This document shows positions 33,320 through 44,723 of a stretch of DNA of 53,580 bases, one piece after another. Location of the stretch: the NCBI GenBank assembly GCA_003427395.1, contig BFEA01000365.1, positions 1 through 53,580 on the forward strand. The letters run 5' to 3'. Numbering within the stretch: the stretch's first letter is position 1; each line of letters starts with the position of its first letter. The position numbers were made by a program, and so were the translations under genes. The notes beneath the pieces are model-generated. The model worked only from the letters and a program-made list of their open reading frames with translations, made no database searches and was not told the origin of the DNA. The DNA comes from Chara braunii. Lineage: Eukaryota > Streptophyta > Charophyceae > Charales > Characeae.

Positions 33320-36060
33320 TATGACAAAACGTTTCAAGAAGGGGAAAAAGAGAAAAAGATGGTTTTCTATCCGTTTTACTGGTTCGATGAAAGTTTAGGC
33401 TTTATTTATAAGTTGAATGACCCATTGTTATGTTTCTTGTTCGTTTTCTAAAGCACCAGACATTGTTTCTTAGTTGAATGATCAGATTGTTGTGTTTACT
33501 TCTAAAGGTTTGCCTGTATGACTTTTGAGGTTAAACATTGTTTATAAAGTAAATGGCTTTGTCTATTTGTTTCTTTTTGGGTTTTGTGACTAAAGTTGGG
33601 CTGAATAATCCAGCTTCATGCTTTTGTGTGACTTAGGAGAGATACGTCATTATTTCTAAGTTGAATGGTTGAATTTCTTGTTTTATTTCGAGGGGGGATT
33701 TTGATGAACGGCTTAACATTATTTATAAGCTGAATAGCTTAACCTGAAGCCTCACACTAAGCACAAACGGGTATACATTGATAATACTTTATTTATAGTT
33801 GCATGTGAACAAACAATTAGACATTGTTTATAAGCAGAATAATTCAATTTAAACCATATCATTACGAAAAAGGATAAAGTTATTAGTATTATTGAAAGTA
33901 AATGATGTAAGTCGAGCTGTGTTTCTAAGCTAAATGACTTAGTCCCCTGCCCATATTTTGAAGATAAGTCCGATAGTTATTCAATTTTGGATATTTAAAC
34001 AGGTTAGGACGATTCTGCATTGTTTCGGAGCTGAATTATGTAGTCACATGCCCAGAGAAGAGAAAAGTTGTTGTGCAACCTATTCATATATAATCTAAGG
34101 CATGTTGTACATTATTTATAAACTGAATGCTCTAACATCGTATCATTTGTTACATGGGTAAGAGATAATTATGTGGAGGACCAATTAAATATCTTATGAA
34201 GAAACAATTTGTGATTTTTTGTGAGAGTAGTTACCCATTGTGGTATGGACTTACATATGATTGAGTGACAGCTCTTCATAATCTGAGTATTAAATTTTAC
34301 TAGGTAGTTTCATTAGATGCTCACCATGAGCTGGAGCTATAAGAGTTAGTTAATTTCTGTATTTTCTGAGTTGAGTTAATTTCTCATGCTTTGATTTTGT
34401 ATAAATTATGAAAAGACATTTTTTGTAAAGGAGGTGCTGCCAAAATTTATGCAAATCCAAGTAGTAACTTAAATTTTAATTTTTCTCGTAGTTTTATATC
34501 TGACTTAGTACAAATCTAGGAAACTTACTTTTCTAAGGGAAGTGTTGTCCAAATTCTAACTAAATCGGTTAGTTCGACAAAATTTGACTTTATAAAGTTG
34601 GAGTTGTTTTTAGATTTTATATTCAGTTTTATACAACGTCTGAAAAGACACCTGCCCAAAGGAAAATATTACCAAAATTTATGCAAATCTATAGAGTTAG
34701 TTAAATTTTGTCTTGGAAAGATTCAATTTTTATTCTTAGTTCATATTTGACTTCGTATAAATATGAGAAACCTACTTATCTAAAAACAATTCTGCCTAAA
34801 AATTGTACTGATTCAGGATTTAGATAAAATTTGACTTTGTAAACTTAGAGATCGTTTTAAGATTGAATATTCGACTGAGTATTAATGATGAAAAGACAAT
34901 AGAGAGAATGTTGCCGAAATGTTTTTTAGGTTTGAGGAGTTAGAATATATTTTGGTAGGAAATATCCACTTTGTACAGCGGAGATTCTATCAATTTTTTT
35001 TTTATTTTTCTTGCACTCATTGAAAGATAGATTTAAATTTAGTCTTAGGAGAATTTTAGTAAAATGTGATATGAGAGTTTATGCTCCTTACATTTAAATA
35101 TTTAGTTTTGGGAATTGGTCTGTGCTGTGTTACAAATATTTTTTTAATCATTTTGATTCAAGATCTGACTAGTTTCAACTCGATCCTGCGAGGACTGTCT
35201 TTTATTATCTTTTGATCGCAGGTTGGTTGTCGATTTGTCAGTTTAAGATTCAATTTTAACGCATTTCCACAACCCAACCTAAAGGCTTAACCCGTGTGGG
35301 TTGAATTGTTTATTTGCGTTTTAACCTAAACGTTTACTAAATGGTTATTTAAAAAAGACCGAGTGTTTTATTTTGAAAGGTTAGACAAAGGTTGAGGTTT
35401 GTGTATATAAGGTAAGGAGTGTAAGTGCAGAGAGCGACTGAAGTTGACCCCTTGTAGAGTGTGCTTTGTCGGTGAAGAATCTTTCATGTGATTGCATATA
35501 TGTTTTGTGAGTTGAAGTCCTAATTTGACTTTACATGAGATCATACATATATTTTGAAGGGAGTCACACTGTGATCGTGAGAGTAATCGCATCGTGTCTT
35601 ATGCACTGTTGTGTTTATATTTTATGTATTCGTACGATCTACCACGACCGTGCGTAATGATCAAACAGATTTGTAGTAAGAGAAAATGAAGATTCATTTG
35701 ATATCTTGCAACTTAGAGTTTTTATAATTGGACATTAAGGTGTGTGCGGCTGTCAAAGTCAAACCTCTTTACCCGTTTTTTGGCCTATGATGATGGAACC
35801 TTCTTCCCAGGATCGGAGGTCTTTTGTCGCCACAAAGGCCAAAACCCGCCTACCACTCGTTTACGCAGGGTACAGAAGGGGGTAGAACTCGCAATCGTCT
35901 TTACGATTGTTTAACGTCGAAAGATTAACCTATCAAGACGCATATTACTCGACACTTGATTATCGAAAGTGACCCTCAGAGCCATTCAGGATCGCATTAT
36001 TATGGGGTACCACATAGTATGTCATCACTACGAGTGCTTGCGTTAGTCATGTCAATATGA
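33320..36060 (+). repeat. Large tandem unit U3
   Basis: Third unit, about 2.74 kb, same block order. It ends at 'cctcagagccattcagg', 'atagtatgtcatcactacg' near 36020, after which similarity to the other units stops. Non-coding. Confidence 0.8.
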
Positions 36061-36610
36061 TAAAACCTACGTCGCTACGATATTTATTTAGAGTTTTTCA
36101 TGTGTAATTCGAGTTATGTTATTGAAAGCTTACGGGTCGAATGAAAAAGAGATAAGGCGAGATTTACGGGTGAAGCTTGGTTTTATTTTTCGCAAGGTGT
36201 ATAGCGTGGTTAAACGGATTGTCCTAGTCGATCGACGTTGAACCCCGCTTGAGACATCAACCCCTAGAGCGTAAGTTTGCGCACATGTGCGAGTGAGGCG
36301 TTCGACCACGTGTACCCCCTATACTACAACGTACAAGAAACGCCCTCCGTTGGCCCACCTCTGCAATTGCAATTGATTAGCTTTCGCACGTGGTTTCGGT
36401 AGTTCAGCGGGGATACGCCTGTCCAAAGGTGGTGTCACCCTTTGGGTAGAGGTAAGTTGTGCCTCACGTGACCCCTATTCTTTTGTAGGGGTTCGCGAAA
36501 GATGTTTGGCGTACTCGGCCGGAGTGGCGAAAGCTCCCCCGCCATAAAAAGTCATGCAAAATTCAGTGTGACGCGACTAGGAGGGTCCCCCTGCGGGACC
36601 GACGCACTCG
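36061..36610. other. Unique-looking spacer, no gene seen
   Basis: GC content rises relative to the tandem units. A 76-codon ORF at 36502-36732 is broken into by the AT microsatellite and shows no motif. A short tRNA-like 'ggtagttcagcgggga' at 36399 has no partner B box. Confidence 0.3.
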
Positions 36611-36614
36611 ACAT

Positions 36615-36617
<3 letters not shown>

Positions 36618-36655
<38 letters not shown>
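36618..36655. repeat. (AT)n microsatellite
   Basis: Nineteen AT dinucleotides. A shorter AT run lies at 36910-36925, so the hammerhead region is bracketed by AT repeats. Confidence 0.95.
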
Positions 36656-36657
<2 letters not shown>

Positions 36658-36771
36658 TGGCTTGTGATGGGGTGTGAACCGACAGTCTATAGAGTTTTCC
36701 ATCTGGTGTGGGTGAGTGATAGTCTACTTTGATTTTGGTTAAGGTGGATTATCACTTACATTGTAATTAGT

Positions 36772-36853
36772 GAGGGGATTCTACAGACTGTTGAGGGTTC
36801 AGCCTCCTGATGAGTTGGTGAAACTCCGACGAAACAGTTTGTCACATCCCCTC
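36772..36853 (+). ncRNA. Type III hammerhead self-cleaving ribozyme motif
   Basis: All core elements are present in order. Stem III 5' strand ACAGACTGT (36783-36791) is followed by H17 = T (36792), giving the triplet GTU before the cleavage point. Stem I is GAGG/CCTC with a six-base loop (36793-36806). The core CTGATGA lies at 36807-36813. Stem II is GTTGG/CCGAC with a seven-base loop (36814-36830, one G-U pair). GAA follows at 36831-36833, and stem III 3' strand ACAGTTTGT at 36834-36842 (one G-U pair). After a 3x3 internal loop the helix continues with GAGGGGAT/ATCCCCTC (36772-36779 and 36846-36853). Known natural hammerheads accept GUU triplets, though GUC is commoner. In plants such motifs occur in retrozymes. 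The parent element here is not defined. Confidence 0.85.
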
Positions 36854-37004
36854 GTTTGTTGCCCTCTTCTCCCTCTCTGCCTACGGTTTACCGGACAACT
36901 CTATTTGACGATATATATATATATAGGTTTCCCCACTTACTAATTCGTTCTTTTCTATTTTTATTTTTTATTTTTCCTTTATTTCAAGGCATGAAAATAA
37001 TTAT

Positions 37005-37990
37005 TATTTTTTCAAACTTTATTTGTAGATTTATTATTATGTAAGATACACATATATAAATTTTCATGACATTTGTCAGAGCTGGGAAAAAATACAAAAT
37101 TGCCAAAGATAACGGTGTCAAAAACCTGTTTGCTCACTCAATAATTTCATTCTCGTTTTATTTTTTTAATTTTTATTATTATTATTTATTTTAAGTATTC
37201 GATTTTTATTTCAAATTTGGTTAAGAACTTGGATGTAATGTTGCAGCAAATATTGTTCAGTTTATTCTTCTGCATAACATATTTTGTTTTTCAGATTTGT
37301 TGATTTTTTTTTTTTTTTTTTTTTCACGTTCGATTGAACGACCGAATGCGTCGAGAGGGGCTGCCAAACGTTCGGGCGTTCGGGTTTGGGCGCTCGGTCC
37401 GTCCCGAACAAAGACAACCATGTAATATATATACAAGATTGTCAGGTCGAATGTACGAAGGCCCCTTAGCTGACCTGCAAATGTTCGGGCGTTCGGGTCC
37501 CCGTACGGGGCCCGAACCTGAAGGGGTTCGGAGCCCGGAAAAACATAATTTGCAACACAAATATTATTATTTGTTTCTTAATTTTTTTCTGTGAGTGATT
37601 TGTGATACAAGGTATCTCCACCTAAATTTTGAAGTCATTCTGTTCATCCAAAAAACAATGAAAAATCGACAAAGATGGTGGTATCCAAACTTGCTTGCCC
37701 ACTCACTAATTTATTTTTTCTCTCTTTTGACTTTTTGTTTTTCCTTTATTTCGGGGCATAAAAAAAATATTATTTTTTCAAACTTTATTTGTTGATTCTC
37801 TATTATATAAGATACACATACAAAAATTCTCATTGTATTTCGCACAGCCAAAAAAAAAATAAAATCGCCAAAGATGGCGTTGCAAGCGTTCGACCGAACG
37901 ACCGAACGCGTTGAGAAGGGGTGACAAACATTCGGGTGTTCGGGTTCGACCGTTCGGCCCGTCCTGAATGCCGGCAACCCTGTAGCGTCG
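37005..37990 (+). repeat. Dispersed repeat R2, tandem copies
   Basis: Sequence around 'caaactttatttgt.gatt...attatgtaagatacacata' at 37010 recurs at 37780. A GC-rich 'gaacgaccgaa.gcgt.gag' plus 'ttcgggcgttcgggt' at 37335-37400 recurs at 37895-37950. 37485-37820 matches 27330-27620. The period is about 770 bases with strong drift. No gene. Confidence 0.6.
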
Positions 37991-38999
37991 GGCCTGTACA
38001 ACCAGGCGATTCTTCAATTGAACCTTCAATTGATTTTTTTCATTGATGTATAAATTGCGTATTGTCAATCTACGTTCTGCATTCTGCTCCATGTTCTCTC
38101 ATTGCTTCCTGAATCCTTTCAGGGGCTGTGTTTCATTCGGCGGGCTCTCTAATGACCTGCTACTTTGTCATTATTTTCTTTATGCTTGGACAATATTAGC
38201 CCTGTTAGGTGTTTGATCTGGTACGTTATCAGGCGGCCACAAGCAATGTGCCACCTGAAATCTACGACTTTGGGACTTAGACTTGAAGGCAAGACCATGT
38301 TTTGACGCTACTCTGGTTCGACTGCACAACAAAAATTAGGGGAACACAGGGCACCCCTGATTTTGGGGGCCCTGAACCTTACGAGTAACCCTCAAAGATG
38401 GCGAGATGGGTAGCCGCTCCATGCATATCTAGGGACGGTCATTTCAGCCTGTTCCGAGGCTAGGCCTGGAATGGCCGGCCTCAAGGGGCATCACGGGGAC
38501 TAACCCCGCTGCGGCACTTTTTTTGCAGTACATGATCGGGGCTAAAATAGCGCCTCGAATTTTTGCCAATTTTTGTACCCAATTTAGAGATGGGATAAAA
38601 GATTGTGAACAGTAGGAAGGACGAGAAAAACGTAATATTCCTTAATTTCCTTGTCTTTTCGCGGCATTTTAATATTGGAAAAAAAAACCCCGTTATTTTA
38701 TGTTTTCCGGCAACGGAATCGAAAACAAAGGAAAGGATTAAAAATGATAAAGGAGAAAAAACACAAAGAATTTCAACAATTTAATTGAGACTCTCTCGGA
38801 ATTTATTTTTGATAAGTTTACGGTAATTTTACTATTTCAGGTAATACAATTAAGGAAAGGGTGGAATGATTAAGAATGAAGGGATGAACAGGGGCCAATG
38901 ATTATTTGAAGCCGGGCCTGATTTTGTTTGGACTAACCGCCGTCACAGAACCCAATTTTGATCAAATTCTCTGAGCTCTAACCTTTCTGATATCCCCTG

Positions 39000-39240
39000 G
39001 TGAACGAGGTTTTCCGTGTCGCTCTCCCGATTTGCCTGATTAATAGCCCCACTGAGTCAGTCCGAGGATGGTTTCATGGACGGTGGGAGATCGTGCGACT
39101 TCTGACCGAAAGTATGTATGGTGCCTGGTTGGTACGGACACATGGTTCGGAGAGGTTGATGCGGAGTGGTTGTATGCTATGGAATTGAATGGGCTCCCGG
39201 TTCGGAATGGGGCCACCGCCCGTTTGTTTCGGGCTATAGG
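39000..39240 (+). repeat. LTR segment duplicated across the adapter, first copy
   Basis: Nearly identical to 39344-39585 (a handful of substitutions) and, in its first part, to 53461-53580. The sequence stops abruptly at the adapter. Confidence 0.9.
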
Positions 39241-39242
39241 TC

Positions 39243-39280
39243 CTGTCTCTTATACACATCTAGATGTGTATAAGAGACAG
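39243..39280. other. Nextera mate-pair junction adapter (assembly artefact)
   Basis: The 38 bases are the 19-base Tn5 mosaic end CTGTCTCTTATACACATCT directly joined to its reverse complement. This is exactly the circularisation junction adapter used in mate-pair libraries. It is not biological. It joins two LTR copies (39000-39242 and 39281 onward), so the join itself is suspect. Confidence 0.98.
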
Positions 39281-39601
39281 CCGTTAGCTCAGAACCCCGA
39301 TTTGATCGAATCCTCTCAGCTCTAACATTTTTTGATATCCCCTGGTGAACGAGGTTTTCCGTGTCGCTCTCCCGATTTGCCTGATTAATAGCCCCACTGA
39401 GTCAGTCCGAGGATGGTTTCATGGACGGTGGGAGATCGTGCGACTTCTGACCGAAAGTATGTATGGTGCCTGGTTGGTACAGACACATGGTTCAGAGAGG
39501 TTGATGCAGAGTGGTTGTATCCTATGGAATCGAATGGGCTTCCGGTTCGGAATGGGGCCACCGCCNGTTTGTTTCGGGCTATAGGNCAGTACAGTGGCCC
39601 A

Positions 39602-40030
39602 TTTTCAGGCTCGCGACCGTTGCAGCGATTTATCTTNAGGTTCGGGACCACCACGNCAGTCTNCATCANGTTCGGNACNACTACGGTGACTTATTTTCTG
39701 GTCTGCAGTCATTNCAGCGGTTTGGTTTNGGGTTCGGAACCTTGGCGGCAGTCTACTTCAGGTTCGGTACGACTCGACAGCTACATGCTTCGGGCTCTGT
39801 AACTTCACGATGGTTTATTTCACGATCGAGGCGATCACGGTGGTTCATTTTCAGGGTCCCGGACCACTACGGCGATTTGTCTCAGCTTCGGCACGACGAC
39901 GACAGTTTATTTCAGGCTTGGGAACATCACGGTAATTTATTTTTAGGTTCGGGATTCTCTCGGCGGGTTATTTCATGATCGGTACTATCACGAAAATTTG
40001 ACTCAGGTCCGACGTCATCACAACAATTAA
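39602..40030 (+). repeat. Tandem repeat of about 31 bases within the LTR
   Basis: About 14 degenerate units of the form 'tttcaggttcgggaccactacggcgattta', starting near 39602 and ending near 40030. N calls are frequent, as expected of a repeat that assembled poorly. Confidence 0.75.
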
Positions 40031-42161
40031 GTGTGGTACCGTGGTGGTTGTTGTCCTTGCGTCCGGTACCAGCTCGACATCGATTTGATTGGTCCGGCAT
40101 CGGGACGGTGCAGGCATGGGAGAACGGACCCTTCAGATCCAAGGCTGGTACGTTGTGTAAGGCAAATATCCTTGACATTGCTGATTTCTGGTTCGGATAC
40201 CTTGGCATGAGCGCGGGTGGAGCTTACGATGGTACGAGAGCTGCATTTTGTGGCGGCCCCTATTTCTTAAGGCCGGCGGATGGGTACAACTGGCAATGTG
40301 ATGGCTTACCTAGTTGAGATTATATTGGGCCCCCGGTCTGATTACGAAGTTAGGCCCTCGACACCGCTACCAGGCCCATCTCGAGTTCGGACTGGTACTG
40401 GCGTGACCTTGTTACTGCCTGCTAGCATTATCACCGCATCAGCGGTTGGTGCAATTCGCATGGGCGCCGCTGCTGGAACTATTTGGGCTTACACGGAGTT
40501 GGCCTGTGGGCCCGTGCACTCACAGGGCTATAGCCGCATATAGGCAGTACCAGTTGACGGTATCAAGGGGGGGGGGCCTCCGGAGACACGTGTAAGGTAC
40601 CCCGCTTCCGCAGGCAGGAGGACTAGCTGTCCACGCCCGGGTGGTTGCAGCGGTCGGGGACGGAGTCGCCTGGGGGTAGACTCATCGGGAGATCCTCAGA
40701 AACGAGGGGAGGTCCGACTGAACGTGGAAGGCTCGTCGGTATATGGCAAGTAGGGCAGGTCTGAGAACGGGGGGAGAACGGGTAGTTTCTTTTGGAATTG
40801 CGTGCAAGGTGTGCGCAGCGGGGAAAAGTTAGTTGAGAGAAGAAGTGGACGAAAGAGAGGGGCAGTCACGAACGGCGAGTCAGGAGAGCTCCACGAGGCT
40901 GCAGTCAGCCTCCGAGCTTGCGAGCTACGCACCCGCCACGACAGGAACGACCACGGGGAAAGCGGTGACAAGGGTCGACGAGGCTAAGAGGTGACGCGCG
41001 CGTCGAGTAACGCGTGTGTAGCTGAGGAGGTAGTTGAAGGGAGTACGGACACGTGGAAGGGGGCTCAACTGAAGAAGGAGGACATAGCTAATTCCGCGCG
41101 TTCTGAAAACGGTCAATGGGAGCGGACGGTGGGATTCTAACCTCGCTCGCCGGAGTGAAGTCAACATGGGTAGGACCCGTGCACAGTGAGTGAACGCTCG
41201 GGCGAACGAGCGCCTGGGCGGATGCGTGATCGAGGCTCAAGTAAGCTCGACACTCGGACAGGAACGAGAGGCGGTTAGCGACGGTGCGCTCTGATGTAGC
41301 GACCATCTCCATAGCGAGCATGCGAGAAGGGTAAGGAGAATCGCGCTACTGCCGTTTGGACGAGATCGGTGAGTGCGCTCGCTGCATGACCGTAAGTGAG
41401 AACACGGCGAAGGGGGGGATGTACGGGCCTGCATAAATGGAACCGTGCAGAACGGGGAGCAAGCAAGGAACCTAGAAACGGTAAGTACCCGTATATCTGG
41501 TCTGANTCAGAAGAGCACCGGGAGAACGAGAAAAGGGGACGAGCCTGTAGCGGCGGGGAGAGTGGCCAAGGCNAGACGCTGAGGGGAGTGGAAACTGAAG
41601 AAAGTCACACNGAAATACGTGCAACCTCAAATGTTAGTATCCACCTCCCTGTTTACGGTCGTCTCACGACCCTCAGTAAACTCATGAGTGTGAGACGGGT
41701 GACGAGACAATCGAAGCTCTTTTCTACGGGGTCAACTTCGAAGGGAAGNGGGAAATCAAGTTGTNTGGTAACTACAGGATNGNCNCAANTTCACTTCAAC
41801 CTCAGGGAAAGGATAGTCTCTACGCCCAGTCGTCCAACGCAGGCTCGGTCTTTAGNGACAACTCCATCAAGAAGGGCATTTCAAAAGCAANATTCNNCTC
41901 TCTGGACCAAAGGGCGCTCTTGTCTGAACTTTAATTTGCTGAAGGCTTTAGCATCNTTTTACTCTCTATTTCCAAATGACAAAAGAGAAAGAAAAAAAAA
42001 AAGCAGTAGGTTTTTATTTCAAATTGAGGGTATTTACCGGGACGTAGAGAGAAGGAGAATGGGAATGTAAGGGAGAGGGCGAGAGTAGAGTGCCGAAAGT
42101 TAGAGCGGGGAAGAGAAGAAAGACAAAACGACGAGGGTGACAGGGGAAGGAAATAGCGCAA

Positions 42162-42370
42162 GCAATGCTTACAAGCGTGTAAACTTGTCGGTTCGTCTCG
42201 TTCTCTATAAGGGACAAAGCAATACTTACAAGTGTGTGAACTTGTCTGTACGNCACGTTCTCTGTAAGGGAGGCAGCAATGCTTACCAGTGTGTGAACTT
42301 GCCTGTTTGTCAGGGTCACTACAAGGATAACAGACAAACTTACTAGTGCGTGAACTCGTCTATTCGACAA
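42162..42370 (+). repeat. 57-base tandem repeat within the LTR
   Basis: Units begin at 42162, 42219, 42276 and 42333 ('gcaatgcttacaagtgtgtg', 'aacttgtctgt', 'ctctgtaaggga'), 3.7 copies. The period is a multiple of three, so an ORF stays open through it; I regard that as incidental. Confidence 0.9.
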
Positions 42371-42953
42371 CCGATTGTGACGATCCGGCACCTTGCGGCT
42401 CAGTAAAATTGTCATTATCACAGCTGTTTGGACCCGCTAAACAAGCGATGAACTGATGGTGCTCGTTGCCAATTCGGTGTTCTCAGTGTAGCCGAATTCG
42501 GACTAACCCATTGTAAGATCTTGTTGTCCGATTGTTCGAGCTTATTGTTGGGAGAGTCTCATGATCTGATGCATGGGTATCCAGGCTCACTGTGAAGCGA
42601 GTTGCTGACAGTGGAATGCGCTTCCGAACTAACTGCAGAATGAACTTTCTGGTCTGTCGATTGTGTTCCCTAACCTGTCGGGGGGGGGGGGACGAACGAA
42701 CAAATCTGCTCCAAACTCACACCTACTCGAGCTTGCTGAACAGACAGTTGGGCATCCAAATATCGGTATTGCGTGAGCACACCGGGATACTGAAAAATAA
42801 GGGGAAGTTAAAACAAGGAAAATAAGCGAACGATCGATACAGGAAGCCTGCTGGTCGCTGAGGACCTAAGAGGCGGGCGCGGCGAGTGACAGGCGCCGTG
42901 GCCCCTGGCTTCCGCGAGGAGTAGGTGCCCCTCCCCGGGTTTCCCCACAACTT

Positions 42954-42971
42954 TGGCGCCGTTGCCAGGGA
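42954..42971 (+). promoter_or_regulatory. Primer-binding site complementary to tRNA-Asp
   Basis: TGGCGCCGTTGCCAGGGA matches the complement of the 3' end of plant tRNA-Asp (ending ...CGGCAACGGCGCCA) with one mismatch near its end. Many plant gypsy elements use this primer. It lies four bases after the LTR's terminal CA and marks where minus-strand DNA synthesis would start. Confidence 0.85.
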
Positions 42972-44723
42972 GGGGACTGCACCCCCAAGGCCGCGGCCTT
43001 CCCCAATTAACGGGGGTGCGCGATTAGTCCATGCACTAATTAGCTCGTTTTCTTGATTAGTTCTGTTTTTGATTATTTTTTGAATTAGTTTTTTTAGATT
43101 TCTCGTAATCCGCCCATTTTCTCTCGAAGAACGCAGAGGCCAAAGTTTGACGTCTCGACAAGGGGAACGTTATGAGACGTTTCTTGTTGAAATCTAACAG
43201 TCAGATTTCGAGATAACGAATTTTCTTTGAAAATCAAATTATTAATTTGGAATTTTCCAGTTTTTGTTTTTTTAATTTTTACGAGAAATTGGTACATTTT
43301 CTCGAGATAACACCTTGTACAAAATCTGCTCAGTTTATTTTTCCCGTCGTTTTGATACCTTGGACGGGGCAAACGGAGGTGGTTAGAGGCAAGAACGACA
43401 AGTAACAGCGAAGAAAAAAAGAAGTAAAACAGGAATTAAATATTTAATTTCTTTAAAAATTTCGTGTAAAATACCATAAAAGAGATTAATAAAAAGTGTT
43501 CCGTCAAAGNTTTAGCAAATTTTGAGTACAGCTGACGGGGGAATTTTGGGACTGAACGGGTTTTGGAAGAGAGCGTGCAGTTACGCGCGAAACCCCCAAA
43601 ACCCTAGTAGATAAACCCTAATTAGGAAAAACCCTAATTAGGGGAAGTCTTATCCAGGGTTTTTGGGGCAGACAACAACTTCGAGGAGGAAGGATAGTAT
43701 ACGGGGAATATTTTGCCTTTTTAATTCTTCGGCCTTTTCCTTTTCGAAAAATTGAATTAAAAAAAATATTAAAAATAACGAAAAAGGGATTAATTAAATT
43801 TGTTTTATTTTTAAAAAATCTAACGTCTTTCCTTTCGGCTTGTTGAGCTAGGGGCGGAAGCCCCGAACCCCATCCCCATGGGGGAGGGAAAATGCTGCCC
43901 AATTTTTGAGAAAATTTATAAATATTTCGAATTAATTAGGAAATAATTAGAGAAAATACTCAAAAATTGGTTAAAAATTAAAATTTTCTTTTAATATTTT
44001 TTCCCGTTTGCTATACTCCTTTGGTAGCTATTTTGAGGCCTTCGGCCACACCCCATCCACACGGGGGGGAGACGAAGTGCTGCCAAAAATTTCAGGGACT
44101 TTTTGAGGTCGAGCAATTCTGCCTAAAGACATGTACAAGGGATATAAGAGTTTGTAAAATAAGAAAGGGGGTGTATCTTATGTAAATGTAATTATTGTAA
44201 ATTAAAAACAGTTAAATACAGAAAAATATTAGCGGGAAGAGAAACGCATTTGCCGCGCTACCCTCTAGGGGAAGCCTTGCATGCCTCTAGGCAGTAGTCG
44301 AGGGCCAGTGGGTTTCTAGAAGATAAAAGTAATCTATATTTATTTAAAATTCATTAAAATTCCCTAAAAATATTAAAATGGCTTAGAAAAATAGAGGGAA
44401 GAAGGTCACGGCCTTCTAAGTATTGTCTCTTAGATGGGGGGGGACATTTGTACTCCTGAGGGGTGGCTGGAGAAGTCGGAGGCCGCGTTCCCTCGAACAG
44501 AGCACACACCTTCTATTCGAGGGGACTCGACTATAGGGCATGTTGCCTTGTTTAGAGTCGGGACTCCGCCCTGTAGCACCATAGAGGACCTTTGGATAGT
44601 TAGGAGATAGATAGATAGCATGATATCGGGGCTCCCCACGAAGGGAGGCGAAGCGCTGCCGAAATTCTCTTTCACCTTTTTCTACCCATCCCTCTCGCTA
44701 ATTGGTCTCTAGTCGCCAGTTAG
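42972..44723 (+). other. Gypsy element untranslated leader
   Basis: About 1.75 kb, AT-rich, without coding ORFs. It contains 'aaccctaattagg' twice (43612 and 43630). It also has three hairpin-like GC islands followed by 'gctgcc.aaattt' (near 43855-43905, 44040-44095 and 44630-44670). The last motif is shared with 5.0-5.3 kb and with units U1-U3. Confidence 0.6.

Larger units (their letters stand above)
38227..42949 (+). repeat. 5' long terminal repeat of a Ty3/gypsy retrotransposon
   Basis: The start is fixed by the 3' copy, which begins at 52696: TATCAGGCGGCC here, TGTCAGGCGGCC there, with unrelated sequence before both. The end is inferred from the CA at 42948-42949 just before the tRNA-Asp primer-binding site. 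As assembled the LTR is about 4.7 kb, very long even for large plant gypsy elements. It contains an adapter artefact and a local duplication, so the true length may be a few hundred bases less. Over the compared 230 bases the two LTRs differ at roughly 14 positions, suggesting an old insertion. Confidence 0.8.

Noticed and set aside
36395-36450. tRNA-like 'ggtagttcagcgggga'
   Set aside because: It has no B box at the right distance and no acceptor stem.
42137-42346. ORF with a 19-residue repeat in the LTR
   Set aside because: The 57-base period keeps the frame open by arithmetic, and the region is LTR sequence.
43600-43645. Telomere-like 'aaaccctaatt' repeats
   Set aside because: Only two or three non-uniform copies inside a retroelement leader; not a telomeric array.
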